Positions 44,199 through 53,179 of a DNA stretch of 64,000 nt are shown here, piece by piece (the first letter of the stretch is position 1; each line of letters opens with the position of its first letter). Under the pieces are notes generated by a model. That model did no database searches. It was not told the origin of the DNA and saw only the letters and a list, made by a program, of their open reading frames with translations. The translations under genes and the position numbers were made by a program. This DNA is from Oscillospiraceae bacterium (GTDB lineage Bacteria > Bacillota > Clostridia > Oscillospirales > Ruminococcaceae), in NCBI GenBank assembly GCA_004556975.1, contig SFFD01000003.1, positions 17,493 to 81,492 of the forward strand, in the 5' to 3' direction.

Positions 44199-44222
44199 TT
44201 TGAGCACGAAAGGAGCTATAAT

Positions 44223-45308
44223 ATGTACAAAAAAATAACCGTCATAATTGTTGCCGTGCTCATGTTTGGGCTTTCGGCATTTTGCGTGCTCAAGCCCCGC
44301 GAAGAATATTCCGAAAGTGAACGAAGAAAGCTTGCCTTCTTCCCTGCGTTTACTTTTTCCTCCTTTGAAAACGGAAGCTTCGCTTCAGATTTTGAATCTG
44401 CCTCTCTTGACCAATTTCCTCTTCGCGACAGATTCCGCACCGTAAAAGCTTTGGCGCAATACAAGCTTTTCGGCTTTTCCGATAACAACGGATTTTATTT
44501 AAAAGACGGCTTTGCCGCAAAACAGATATACCCGCTGAACGAAGCTTCGGTAAAAAACGCGGCCGAAAAAATGACTGCAATATATGAAAAATATCTTAAT
44601 TCCGAAAACAAAATCGTGGTTGCTGTCGCTCCCGACAAGGGGTATTACCTTGGTGATAAAAGCGGCCACCTGTCTTTGGATTACCGCCGTCTTTCGGAAA
44701 TTTTACAGCAAAATGCTCCGTTCGGCGAATATGTAGATCTTACGGATTCTTTATCTGCGGATTGCTATTATAAGACCGACACCCATTGGCGTCAGGAAAA
44801 AATCGCACCCGCCGCAGAGAAAATTGCCGCAGCATTGGGCTTTGAGCTTGAAAATAACTATACTGTAAGTACAGCTACCGATAATTTTTACGGAGTGTAT
44901 TACGGTCAGTCCGCCCTACCCCTGCCTGCGGAACAGCTGAATTATATTGAAAGTGCCGCAATAAACGCTTGCTCCGTTTATAATGCCGAAACGGATACCA
45001 CCGGCAAAGTTTACGACTTTGACAAGCTTTCCGGCAAAGATCCTTATGAATTTTTTCTTTCCGGTTCCGTTTCCGTCCTTAAAATCACAAATCCTAATCA
45101 GCAAAACAGAAAGCGCCTTGTTGTCTTTCGGGATTCGTTCGGAAGCTCGCTTGTCCCCTATCTTATTGAAGGATATTCCGAAATAACTGTTGTTGACACC
45201 CGCTATATAAACACCTCCATTCTTTCTGAATATGTTGATTTTTCCGGCTGCGATGTGCTTTTTCTTTACAGCACGTTGCTTCTTAACGACAGCTATACTC
45301 TTAAATGA
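44223..45308 (+). CDS. DHHW/AlgJ-AlgX-like extracellular acetyltransferase-type protein
   Basis: A 361-residue protein with one N-terminal membrane segment or uncleaved signal (residues 5-24). TDTHWR (about 183) is the Asp-His site of AlgX/AlgJ-like SGNH-fold proteins, and FRDSFGSSLVPYL (about 300) holds the nucleophilic Ser. Family role: final O-acetylation of a surface polysaccharide with acetyl groups delivered by the MBOAT protein. It forms a two-gene operon with the MBOAT gene and is followed by a terminator. RBS AAAGGAG precedes the ATG. Confidence 0.88.
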   Translation: MYKKITVIIVAVLMFGLSAFCVLKPREEYSESERRKLAFFPAFTFSSFENGSFASDFESASLDQFPLRDRFRTVKALAQYKLFGFSDNNGFYLKDGFAAKQIYPLNEASVKNAAEKMTAIYEKYLNSENKIVVAVAPDKGYYLGDKSGHLSLDYRRLSEILQQNAPFGEYVDLTDSLSADCYYKTDTHWRQEKIAPAAEKIAAALGFELENNYTVSTATDNFYGVYYGQSALPLPAEQLNYIESAAINACSVYNAETDTTGKVYDFDKLSGKDPYEFFLSGSVSVLKITNPNQQNRKRLVVFRDSFGSSLVPYLIEGYSEITVVDTRYINTSILSEYVDFSGCDVLFLYSTLLLNDSYTLK

Positions 45309-45316
45309 GCACCAAA

Positions 45317-45350
45317 AAAATCCGAGCACCGAAACGGTGCTCGGATTTTT
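45317..45350 (+). terminator. Terminator after the O-acetylation pair
   Basis: An AAAATCCGAGCACCG-AAA-CGGTGCTCGGATTTTT hairpin, 9 bp after the stop. Confidence 0.88.
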
Positions 45351-45945
45351 GTATGCCGCTTTATTTGTTTACATATATCAAATACCCGCACAAATCATTT
45401 TATTACCCAAAGATTTAACGTTATACGCTTCCGTAGTTTCTTACGTGAGCCGTATACCAAATGTATGTTATCATACCGCAAAAAAATGTGTACGGAGGGC
45501 TGTATATGTGAATTTTGAAGCATAAGCCGTACGAATAAACTCATTGGCATGATAAAAGCCGGCATATGTACCGGCTGTTTTTATAAAAATAAGGCTATGT
45601 CCGCTTGCTGTAATGCGCCGGGGTGTAAATTTGCCAGACATTCTTTAAATACTCCTCCGGAAATATCCCGATTTTCAGAGCCGGCTTCCGTATTGGTACC
45701 CGGTTACGGTTCCTTCGTAATTTTTGCGCTTTAAGCATACGCAGAAACCGTCTATATTACAGCTGCCGTTAAATGCAGCTGTATTGGGTGCAAGCCGTTT
45801 TGCTTGAGTATAAATACCGCCTTATACCGTACCGCAAAATTTAATTAAGTCTTAAACATATCCCGCTCTGTTTTTGTTGCCCGACGGCGAAGTTTATAGT
45901 ATAATGTAGAAAAAGTAAACATTTTTTGCAAAGGCGAAAAGACAT
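45351..45945. other. 595-bp gap without a recognised gene
   Basis: Short open frames exist (for example 45549-45734) but have no RBS or protein-like composition. A hairpin AGCCGGCATATGTACCGGCT followed by TTTTTA (45557-45588) looks like a terminator without an obvious gene, so a small RNA transcribed from about 45440 is possible. The last 50 bp carry GTATAATG ahead of the PlsC-type gene, a possible -10 box. I see nothing else I can support. Confidence 0.4.
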
Positions 45946-47220
45946 ATGAAAATTAAAACAAAACAGCTCTCTTATGACGAAGTAATGAAAATTAAAAAGC
46001 CGCCGCACAAGCTGCCAAAACGGCCCGGGCTCTTTTTCCGAAGCATAATCCGTGCCGCGTCCTCCGGCGACCTGCGCGACGCACAGTTCAGCTATACAAC
46101 AAGCCGTATGGAGCTTGCCGGAAAGGGCCCGTGGCTTATTCTTATGAACCATTCAAGCTTCATCGACCTTGAGATTGTTTCAAAAATTATGTTTCCAAAG
46201 CCGTACTGCATTGTGTGCACCTCTGACGGGTTTGTCGGCAAGGAGTGGCTTATGCGGCAAATCGGCTGTATTCCTACGCAAAAATTTGTCAGCGACGTTA
46301 CCCTTATCGGCGATATAAACTATGCCCTGCACAAGGAAAATGTAAGCGTACTTATGTATCCGGAGGCGAGCTATTCTTTTGACGGCTGCGCAACGCCGCT
46401 GCCCCGCCGGCTTGGAATTCTGCTCAAAAAGCTTCGCGTTCCGGTAATAAGCATTCATACGGAAGGCGCGTTTTCACGCGACCCTCTTTATAACTGCCTT
46501 CAAAAGCGCAAAGTTAAGGTTTCCGCAAATGTTTCCTGTCTTTTTACCGCCGATGAAATTCAGGAAAAAACCGTTGACGAACTTGACGAAGGCCTTAGGG
46601 CTGCTTTTGACTTTGATAACTTTGCCTGGCAGGAAAGCAACCGGGTTGTTATTGACGAAAGCTTTCGCGCCGACGGTCTTAACAGAATTTTATACAAATG
46701 CGCCCACTGCGGCGCCGAAGGAAAGATGGAGGGGCGCGGCACAAGCCTTGTATGCCACGCCTGCGGAAAAAGCTATGAGCTTACGCCCCTTGGAAGCCTT
46801 GCCGCCGCGAACGGCGAAACGGAGTTTTCGCACATTCCCGACTGGTATAAATGGGAACGGCAATGCGTCCGTGATGAAATTGAAAGCGGCGAATACCGCC
46901 TTGACATTCCGGTAAGCATAGGTATGATAGTAGATTTTAAGGCTGTTTATATGGTGGGCGAAGGCCGCCTTGTACATACGGCGGAGGGCTTTCATTTAAC
47001 CGGCTGCGGCGGCAGGCTTGACTATTATCAGGGGTCCAAAGCCTCTTACAGCCTGTATTCCGACTACTATTGGTACGAGCTTGGCGATGTAATCTGCATC
47101 GGCGACAAAGACAGACTCTATTATTGCTTCCCAAAAGGCGGCGACGTCGTTGCAAAAACAAGAATGGCTACGGAAGAAATCTATAAACTCAACCACCGCG
47201 CAAAATCCCTTGCCCGCTGA
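45946..47220 (+). CDS. PlsC-type acyltransferase with C-terminal zinc-ribbon region
   Basis: A 424-residue protein. Residues about 40-240 are a PlsC acyltransferase domain: NHSSFID is the HxxxxD active site, and YPEASYSFDG stands where EGTR usually occurs. Residues 246-268 form a zinc-ribbon (CAHC...CHAC), followed by about 155 residues with no recognised fold. It lacks membrane helices. Acylation of lysophosphatidate is the family's classical reaction; the altered EGTR motif and added domains make the acceptor uncertain. Confidence 0.82.
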   Translation: MKIKTKQLSYDEVMKIKKPPHKLPKRPGLFFRSIIRAASSGDLRDAQFSYTTSRMELAGKGPWLILMNHSSFIDLEIVSKIMFPKPYCIVCTSDGFVGKEWLMRQIGCIPTQKFVSDVTLIGDINYALHKENVSVLMYPEASYSFDGCATPLPRRLGILLKKLRVPVISIHTEGAFSRDPLYNCLQKRKVKVSANVSCLFTADEIQEKTVDELDEGLRAAFDFDNFAWQESNRVVIDESFRADGLNRILYKCAHCGAEGKMEGRGTSLVCHACGKSYELTPLGSLAAANGETEFSHIPDWYKWERQCVRDEIESGEYRLDIPVSIGMIVDFKAVYMVGEGRLVHTAEGFHLTGCGGRLDYYQGSKASYSLYSDYYWYELGDVICIGDKDRLYYCFPKGGDVVAKTRMATEEIYKLNHRAKSLAR

Positions 47221-47245
47221 ATATTTAATATAAGGATGTTTTATT

Positions 47246-47761
47246 ATGCTCTGTTTTTCGGAGTATTCTTCTCCCATAGGCAAAATTACCATTGCTTCGG
47301 ACGGCAAAGCCATAAGTGAGCTTAAGCTTTCGGGACAAAGCGCTTCAGAAAACTTTTTCAGCGCGCCCGTTTGTAAAAACGACCCCCCGGTCATCGCCGA
47401 TACAAAGCGCTGGCTTGATATTTACTTTTCCGGCAAAAAGCCCGACTTTCTTCCCGAGCTTTCTCCTTGCGGAACTTTGTTTCAAACCGAGGTTTGGAAT
47501 CTGCTGTTGCAGATTCCTTACGGCGAAACAACTACCTACGGCGCTCTTGCGGCAGAAATTGCCAAGCGCCGCGGAAAAAGCAGAATGTCCGCCCGGGCGG
47601 TGGGTAGCGCCGTGGGCCACAACCCGATTTCAATTATCATTCCCTGCCACAGGGTTATTGGCGCAAACGGAAATCTTACGGGTTATAACGGCGGCATAAA
47701 TTACAAAATTTATCTGCTTGAACTGGAAGGAGCATGTCCTTCTGAAATTTTTGTGCCATAA
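47246..47761 (+). CDS. ogt: Methylated-DNA--[protein]-cysteine S-methyltransferase
   Basis: A 171-residue suicide repair protein that removes alkyl groups from O6-alkylguanine. IIPCHRVIG holds the acceptor Cys, preceded by the helix-turn-helix region (YGALAAEIAKRRGKSRMSARAVGSA) and followed by LTGYNGGI. Length is typical of Ogt. It lies 25 bp after the PlsC-type gene in the same direction and may share its transcript. Confidence 0.96.
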   Translation: MLCFSEYSSPIGKITIASDGKAISELKLSGQSASENFFSAPVCKNDPPVIADTKRWLDIYFSGKKPDFLPELSPCGTLFQTEVWNLLLQIPYGETTTYGALAAEIAKRRGKSRMSARAVGSAVGHNPISIIIPCHRVIGANGNLTGYNGGINYKIYLLELEGACPSEIFVP

Positions 47762-47875
47762 AAAACGTCTGCATCTGATTTATTCCAAAAAAACACAGAA
47801 AAGTTCATAAATTTAAGGTATACTCATTATGTCTTAATTTAACCAGGCGACTATTATCCGAAGAGAGGTGGCAGC

Positions 47876-49249
47876 ATGGCTGACAAGATGAATGTCTGCC
47901 TTATAAATGACAGCTTTCCGCCGCTTATTGACGGCGTTGCAAATACCGTTCTTAACTATGCTTCTATAATCGAAAGGGAATACGGCACAGCCACGGTTGC
48001 AACGCCGTATTACCCCGGCGCAGATGACAGCGCGTATCCATACAAAGTAGTGCGTTTTCCCAGCATTGACACCACAAAGCTTGTGGGTTACCGCGCAGGT
48101 TTTCCGTTTTCCGCAGAGACCCTTGAGGAAATTCGTTCCCGTAAAATAGATCTTATTCATACCCATTGCCCCATAATGTCAACCTTTCTTGCCCGCACGT
48201 TGCGGGACACCCTTGACGTTCCGGTGATTTTAACGTATCACACAAAATTTGATATTGATATTGCAAACGCCGTTCGCGGAAAGCTTCTTCAGAAAGGCGC
48301 AATAAAAGCCCTTGTCAATAATATTTCCGCCTGTGACGAAGTTTGGGCCGTAAGCCGCGGAGCAGGAGAAAATCTTCGTTCAATAGGTTATACCGGCGAC
48401 TATGTGGTCATGGAAAACGGAGTAGACCTTCCAAAAGGCCGCCTGGCGGAGGAAGAAGTCGCAAAAGCGACAAAAGACTTTGACCTTCCGGCAGAAGTGC
48501 CTGTTTTCCTTTTTGTGGGGCGCATGGTCTGGTACAAGGGTCTGCGGTGTATTCTTGAGGCTTTGGCGGAGCTTTACGCCAAAGGGCAGGACTTCCGCAT
48601 GGTATTCATAGGCGGCGGAGCAGACAAAGACGCTGCAAAAGAGCTTGCAAATCAATTTAACATAGGCGAAAAATGCTTTTTTCTCGGTCCTGTCTATGAC
48701 CGGGATGTAATTCGCGCCTGGTATTGCCGCAGCGACCTTTTTCTTTTTCCGTCGGAATTTGATACAAACGGCCTTGTAGTGCGCGAAGCGGCCGCCTGCG
48801 GACTTGGAAGCGTTCTTGTTGAGGGAAGCTGTGCCGCCGAAGGCATTGTTGACGAAAAAACAGGATTCCTTGTTAAAAACGCCCCATCGGATATGGCAGC
48901 AAAGCTGCTTGAAATTTTAAAGCACCCCGAAATTATGCGTACCGTGGGTCAAAACGCCATGAATGAAATCTATATTTCATGGGAGGATTCGGTAAAGCGT
49001 GCTGCAGAGCGTTATCATACGGTACTTGAAAACTATCGTTCAGGAAAATATGAACGCCGCCGCGGATTTACCGACGAGTGGTTTAAAATGAGCGGTGAAA
49101 TCCTTGAAGCCGTTGCAAAAGCGCAGGAATTTGCCGAGCGGCGGCCCGAAGAAATGAAAAAACGCGTCGGAAACGTCATTTCGGGAATAAACGAAAAGTA
49201 CAGCACGATAAAAGACAGTTTTGCACAGCGCTTTGACCGCTATCTTTAA
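47876..49249 (+). CDS. GT4-family glycosyltransferase (probable glycolipid synthesis)
   Basis: A 457-residue GT-B enzyme. PPLIDGVANTVLNY is the N-terminal loop, LIHTHCPIMS and YHTKFDID are typical of diacylglycerol glucosyltransferase-like GT4 members, VGRMVWYKG starts the C-terminal domain, and SEFDTNGLVVREAAACG is the E(x7)E donor site. Likely role: adding a hexose to diacylglycerol or a glycolipid on the inner membrane face. A Lys/Arg-rich C-terminal extension (about 390-457) may bind membrane. Its neighbours are envelope genes. Confidence 0.88.
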   Translation: MADKMNVCLINDSFPPLIDGVANTVLNYASIIEREYGTATVATPYYPGADDSAYPYKVVRFPSIDTTKLVGYRAGFPFSAETLEEIRSRKIDLIHTHCPIMSTFLARTLRDTLDVPVILTYHTKFDIDIANAVRGKLLQKGAIKALVNNISACDEVWAVSRGAGENLRSIGYTGDYVVMENGVDLPKGRLAEEEVAKATKDFDLPAEVPVFLFVGRMVWYKGLRCILEALAELYAKGQDFRMVFIGGGADKDAAKELANQFNIGEKCFFLGPVYDRDVIRAWYCRSDLFLFPSEFDTNGLVVREAAACGLGSVLVEGSCAAEGIVDEKTGFLVKNAPSDMAAKLLEILKHPEIMRTVGQNAMNEIYISWEDSVKRAAERYHTVLENYRSGKYERRRGFTDEWFKMSGEILEAVAKAQEFAERRPEEMKKRVGNVISGINEKYSTIKDSFAQRFDRYL

Positions 49250-49343
49250 AAAATTTTTAATTATTACTTTTAAACCTTTACTTTGGTTTGCTCTATGATT
49301 ATAATTAAGGGCACGTTTATAAAAGTAATATCGGAGGACGTCA

Positions 49344-50684
49344 ATGAAAAAATTTGTTTCTGTTTTGCTTGTAATTATGATTTTGGCCACAAGTCTTTCA
49401 GCCTGCGGCCATAAACATACGCCCGGTCCCGCCGCAACCTGTACCGAACCGCAGGTCTGTACCGAATGCGGTGAAATTCTTGTTGAAGCTACCGGTCATA
49501 TTCCCGGCCCCGCTGCGACCTGCTCTGCTCCCCAGACCTGTACCAAATGCGGCGAGGTTCTTGCGCCCCAGCTTATGCACACACCCGGTGCAGACGCAAC
49601 CTGCACCGAACCGCAAACCTGCACCGTCTGCGGCGAAATTCTTGCGGAAGCAACCGGTCACGACGTCGGAAGCGACGGTGTTTGCACAAAATGTGGCACG
49701 CGCATTGTTCCCGAAGGTCAGAAATACATCGCCCCGGGTAAAAACGGCGCTGTTTCCGACGATACTTCAAAAATAATTCCCGAAACACAGAATACCGGTC
49801 ACTATAACAACAATATTGATGCATATTATGCGGGTGCGGTGCTCGTATGCGGCGACTATTCCCTTGAATATTTTCTTCCCGGTGCCGAGGGCAGTTCCTC
49901 TTATGCCGATATTGTCAACGGCTTTGCGGAAAAGTACCCGAACATAAACACCACCTGTATGCTTGTTCCAAAAAGCTGTGCGTTTAACTCCCCCGCAGGC
50001 TATACAAACCCTTATGAGCGCACTCAACAGTTCATAGACGCCACATATGGCATGATGAACGACAGCGTAAAGAAAGCGGATTGCCTCGGAGTTATGACTG
50101 ATCACGAAGGCGAGTATATGTTCTATCGCACCGACCACCACTGGACAAGCCTCGGCGCATATTACGGCTCCGTGGCTTACTGCAACGCCAACGGAATTGA
50201 GCCATATGCCCTTGACACTTATGAAACCGTCGTAAAAACAGATTTTATGGGAACTCTTTACGGCTGGGCCGGCAGCCCCTCCTGCCTTGAAGCAAATCCC
50301 GACTATACCGTGGGTCATTATCCGCACACCGGCTATTCAATGGTGTATAAAAACGGCGGCGACTGGTACAGCGGCTCCGCCATCAACGCAAACAGCAAGA
50401 GCTACGCCGGAATGTTTATCTGCGGCGACCAGCCCCTTACTGTCTTTACCACCGCAAACAAAAACGGCAAAACGCTTATAATATTCAAGGAATCTTACGG
50501 CAACGGTTTTGTTCCGTATATGCTTGATTACTATGAACAAGTGGTTGTTGTTGATATCCGCAAGGATACCGCAAGCGTTGAATCCATTATTGAAAAATAT
50601 AATGTTACCGACGCCCTTATTATAAATAACTGCCAGGCAGCGATAAGCCTTCAGCCCGATCTCAAGGCAAAAGTGATGTCTTAA
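49344..50684 (+). CDS. DHHW-type lipoprotein with Cys-rich tandem repeats
   Basis: A 446-residue protein. The signal peptide ends in a lipobox (LSAC, Cys21). Residues about 24-115 hold three and a half repeats of about 30 residues with the core ATCTEPQ-CTxCGEIL, each with CxxC pairs that could bind zinc or form disulfides. Residues 150-446 are an AlgX/AlgJ-like DHHW domain: TDHHWTSLG at about 256 and FKESYGNGFVPYM at about 390. It is a likely second extracellular O-acetyltransferase or esterase partner for the MBOAT protein 5 kb upstream. Confidence 0.86.
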   Translation: MKKFVSVLLVIMILATSLSACGHKHTPGPAATCTEPQVCTECGEILVEATGHIPGPAATCSAPQTCTKCGEVLAPQLMHTPGADATCTEPQTCTVCGEILAEATGHDVGSDGVCTKCGTRIVPEGQKYIAPGKNGAVSDDTSKIIPETQNTGHYNNNIDAYYAGAVLVCGDYSLEYFLPGAEGSSSYADIVNGFAEKYPNINTTCMLVPKSCAFNSPAGYTNPYERTQQFIDATYGMMNDSVKKADCLGVMTDHEGEYMFYRTDHHWTSLGAYYGSVAYCNANGIEPYALDTYETVVKTDFMGTLYGWAGSPSCLEANPDYTVGHYPHTGYSMVYKNGGDWYSGSAINANSKSYAGMFICGDQPLTVFTTANKNGKTLIIFKESYGNGFVPYMLDYYEQVVVVDIRKDTASVESIIEKYNVTDALIINNCQAAISLQPDLKAKVMS

Positions 50685-50713
50685 CAGCCGGCGGAATAAT
50701 TATCGGGTATATA

Positions 50714-50748
50714 AAAGTCCGTGCTCAAAATGAGCACGGACTTTTTTT
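50714..50748 (+). terminator. Terminator after the DHHW lipoprotein gene
   Basis: An AAAGTCCGTGCTC-AAAAT-GAGCACGGACTTTTTTT hairpin, again built on the GTGCTC/GAGCAC pair. Confidence 0.88.
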
Positions 50749-50781
50749 GCTTTTTATAAAATGAGCACGATGCTCATCCGT

Positions 50782-52065
50782 TTATTCAAAAAAGTATTCT
50801 CCGTCTGATTTCATGCTAATGGAATGCTCATAAAACAGCTTAAGTGCGCTTACCATATATTCCGTGTCCTTTGCCCCGGCGGTTTCGTATGCGGAGTGCA
50901 TTGCAAGCTGCGGCAATCCTATGTCAACGGTGTTAAGAGAAACCTGGGTGTTTGCAATGTTCCCGAGAGTGGAACCGCCCGCCATATCTGCGCGGTTTGC
51001 GTAATATTGGAACGGAACGCCCGCTTTTTCGCATATTGTACGGAAAATTGCCACTGAAACAGCGTCCGAAGTATATTTCTGGTTCGCATTATATTTGATG
51101 ACAATGCCGCTGTTCATATATACCGCGTGGTTTTTGTCCATAAATTCCGGGTGGTTGGGATGAACTGCATGCGCATTGTCACAGGATACAAGAAAGCTGT
51201 TGGCAACAGCGCGGTGATAATCTTCAAAGCCCATTCCGAGGGCTTCGCGAATGCGGTCGAGGGTATCGGCAAGGAATGTGGAAGCTGCGCCCTGCTTTGT
51301 CTGGCTTCCGACCTCCTCATTGTCAAAAAGGCAATAAACCGGCATTGATGAAGTATTTTTCTCCGCGCTTATAAATGCGGTAAGAGCGCTGAAAGCGCAT
51401 TGCAGGTCATCAAGGCGCGGTGCGGAAATAAACCCGTTCCACTCTGTTCCCTCCTGGGGGTTATATACTATTATATCCGTTGCAAGAATGTCGCTTTCTT
51501 CCACGCCGGCGTTTTCCGCAATGCGGCGGCGAAGCCCGCCTTCTCCGTCGGAATATAGCGGAAGCATATCTACCGCAGGGTTATAGCTTACGCCGTCGTT
51601 GGCGTTGCGGTTCATATGAATTGCAACGTTGGGAATAACAGCGCAGGGCTTTTTAAGGTCAACAAGGCGCATGGAAACCCCTTTTTCCGTTTTTACCATA
51701 ATGCGGCCGGCAACGGAAAGCGGGCGGTCAAGCCACGTTGAACAAAGCATTCCGCCGTATTTTTCGGTGGAAAGACGCACATAATGCTTATCCGCAAGTT
51801 CCTGATTTTCTTTAATTTTAAACGTCGGGCTGTCACAGTGCGAAGCCGTCATCATAAATCCGCAAAAGCCGTCTTTCGGCACTTTAAAAGCTATTACGGA
51901 AGAACCGTTTCTTGTAACATAATAATTCTTTCCTTTTTCAAGCTTCCACTTTTTGCTTTCGCAAAGGGGAATAAAGCCCGCTTTTTCAAGAGTTTCTTCC
52001 ACATTTTTAACTGCATGGAACGGAGTCGGACTGCATTTTATAAAATCAAAAAGTTCCTTATTCAT
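50782..52065 (-). CDS. apeB: M18-family aminopeptidase
   Basis: A 427-residue M18 metallo-aminopeptidase. Metal-site motifs in order: MTASHCDSPTFK (zinc His), PRLDDLQCAF (bridging Asp), FDNEEVGSQTKQGA (catalytic Glu and metal Glu), and MHSAYETAG near the end (zinc His). Length is normal. It removes N-terminal residues, preferably acidic ones, from peptides in the cytosol. It stands alone, facing away from the PlsC gene. Confidence 0.96.
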   Translation of the reverse strand: MNKELFDFIKCSPTPFHAVKNVEETLEKAGFIPLCESKKWKLEKGKNYYVTRNGSSVIAFKVPKDGFCGFMMTASHCDSPTFKIKENQELADKHYVRLSTEKYGGMLCSTWLDRPLSVAGRIMVKTEKGVSMRLVDLKKPCAVIPNVAIHMNRNANDGVSYNPAVDMLPLYSDGEGGLRRRIAENAGVEESDILATDIIVYNPQEGTEWNGFISAPRLDDLQCAFSALTAFISAEKNTSSMPVYCLFDNEEVGSQTKQGAASTFLADTLDRIREALGMGFEDYHRAVANSFLVSCDNAHAVHPNHPEFMDKNHAVYMNSGIVIKYNANQKYTSDAVSVAIFRTICEKAGVPFQYYANRADMAGGSTLGNIANTQVSLNTVDIGLPQLAMHSAYETAGAKDTEYMVSALKLFYEHSISMKSDGEYFFE

Positions 52066-52236
52066 TTTGATTTCTCCTTATAAAATTAAATCAATAAGAT
52101 ATTATACTCTTTATTATAAAAAGGCGCAATAGCGCCCGATATTTTTGTTTACAAATATTTTCTTGAACTTTCGGTAATTATGTAATAAAATATATGTTGG
52201 TTTTTTATTTTTTGTATTTAAGAGGTGCTTTATTTA

Positions 52237-53073
52237 ATGCTTTCCCCATTCCTTGTTTTCGGAATAGTCCTTTCTGCAATAACGGTAATTCTAAAAGGAT
52301 TTTCAGGTATTCCCGCCGTCCTTTTCGGAATTCTCTTCTTCATCCTCTATTTCATTCTGGGACTTATTATCCTTTGCGTCATACTTTCGTTTATGGCTCT
52401 TTCCGTAAAGGATATTGAATCGATTCAGCAAAAAGACAGCCCTCTGTTCCGCAAAATGACGGTATTCACCCTAAACACCGCAATGAAGCTTATTAACGTT
52501 CGCGCAAGTGTAGAGGGCGTCGGTCAGATTCCTTCCGGGCGCTTTTTGTTGGTGCAAAATCACCGTTCCATGTTCGACCCGCTTATAAGCCTGTGCGTGC
52601 TTGATAAATATCAGCTTGGTTTTATTACAAAGCCGGAAAATATGAAAATACCCGTCATCGGTAAGTTTGCCCACCGCATATGCGCTTTACCCATTGACCG
52701 CGAAAATCCGCGCAACGCCGTAAAAACAATTAACGCCGCCGCAGATTATATCAAAAACGATGTTTGCTCAATAGGGCTTTATCCGGAAGGAACCCGTAAC
52801 CGCAGCGACACTGCGTCGCTTTTGCCTTTTCACAATGCTTCGCTTAAAATTGCCACAAAAGCCGGATGCCCCATTGTTGTAACCACCATTTTCAAAACGG
52901 ATATAATAAAGCGCCGCGCCCCATTTCGCCGCACAAACGTTGTCATAAAAGTCTGCGGAGTAATTCCCGCAGAAGATGTAAAAGCTTCCTCCACGGCTGA
53001 ACTTTCCGTAATGTGCCGCCGTCTTCTTTGCGAAGGCATGGGAATTGATTTTAACGAAGAAGAAAACGGATAA
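52237..53073 (+). CDS. 1-acyl-sn-glycerol-3-phosphate acyltransferase (PlsC-like)
   Basis: A 278-residue enzyme with two N-terminal membrane segments (about 1-55), then the acyltransferase domain: NHRSMFDP (HxxxxD), GLYPEGTRNRS (EGTR motif) and PIVVTTIFKT. It makes phosphatidic acid from lysophosphatidic acid. I start it at the ATG at 52237; the GTG at 52225 lies within the AAGAGGTG site that serves as RBS. It is followed by a CDP-alcohol phosphatidyltransferase gene, consistent with phospholipid synthesis. Confidence 0.93.
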   Translation: MLSPFLVFGIVLSAITVILKGFSGIPAVLFGILFFILYFILGLIILCVILSFMALSVKDIESIQQKDSPLFRKMTVFTLNTAMKLINVRASVEGVGQIPSGRFLLVQNHRSMFDPLISLCVLDKYQLGFITKPENMKIPVIGKFAHRICALPIDRENPRNAVKTINAAADYIKNDVCSIGLYPEGTRNRSDTASLLPFHNASLKIATKAGCPIVVTTIFKTDIIKRRAPFRRTNVVIKVCGVIPAEDVKASSTAELSVMCRRLLCEGMGIDFNEEENG

Positions 53074-53179
53074 GTTTTTTCTGCTTTTATATTACCGGTG
53101 AAAAACTCGAGTTTTTTCGGCAACAATAAAAGCACAAAAAATTAAAGCAGCGCTGCTTTAACAACTGAAAGGACTTCAT

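Noticed and set aside
45549..45734. Cys-rich 61-residue frame in the 45.3-45.9 kb gap
   Set aside because: No ribosome binding site, it starts over a terminator-like hairpin, and it matches no family.
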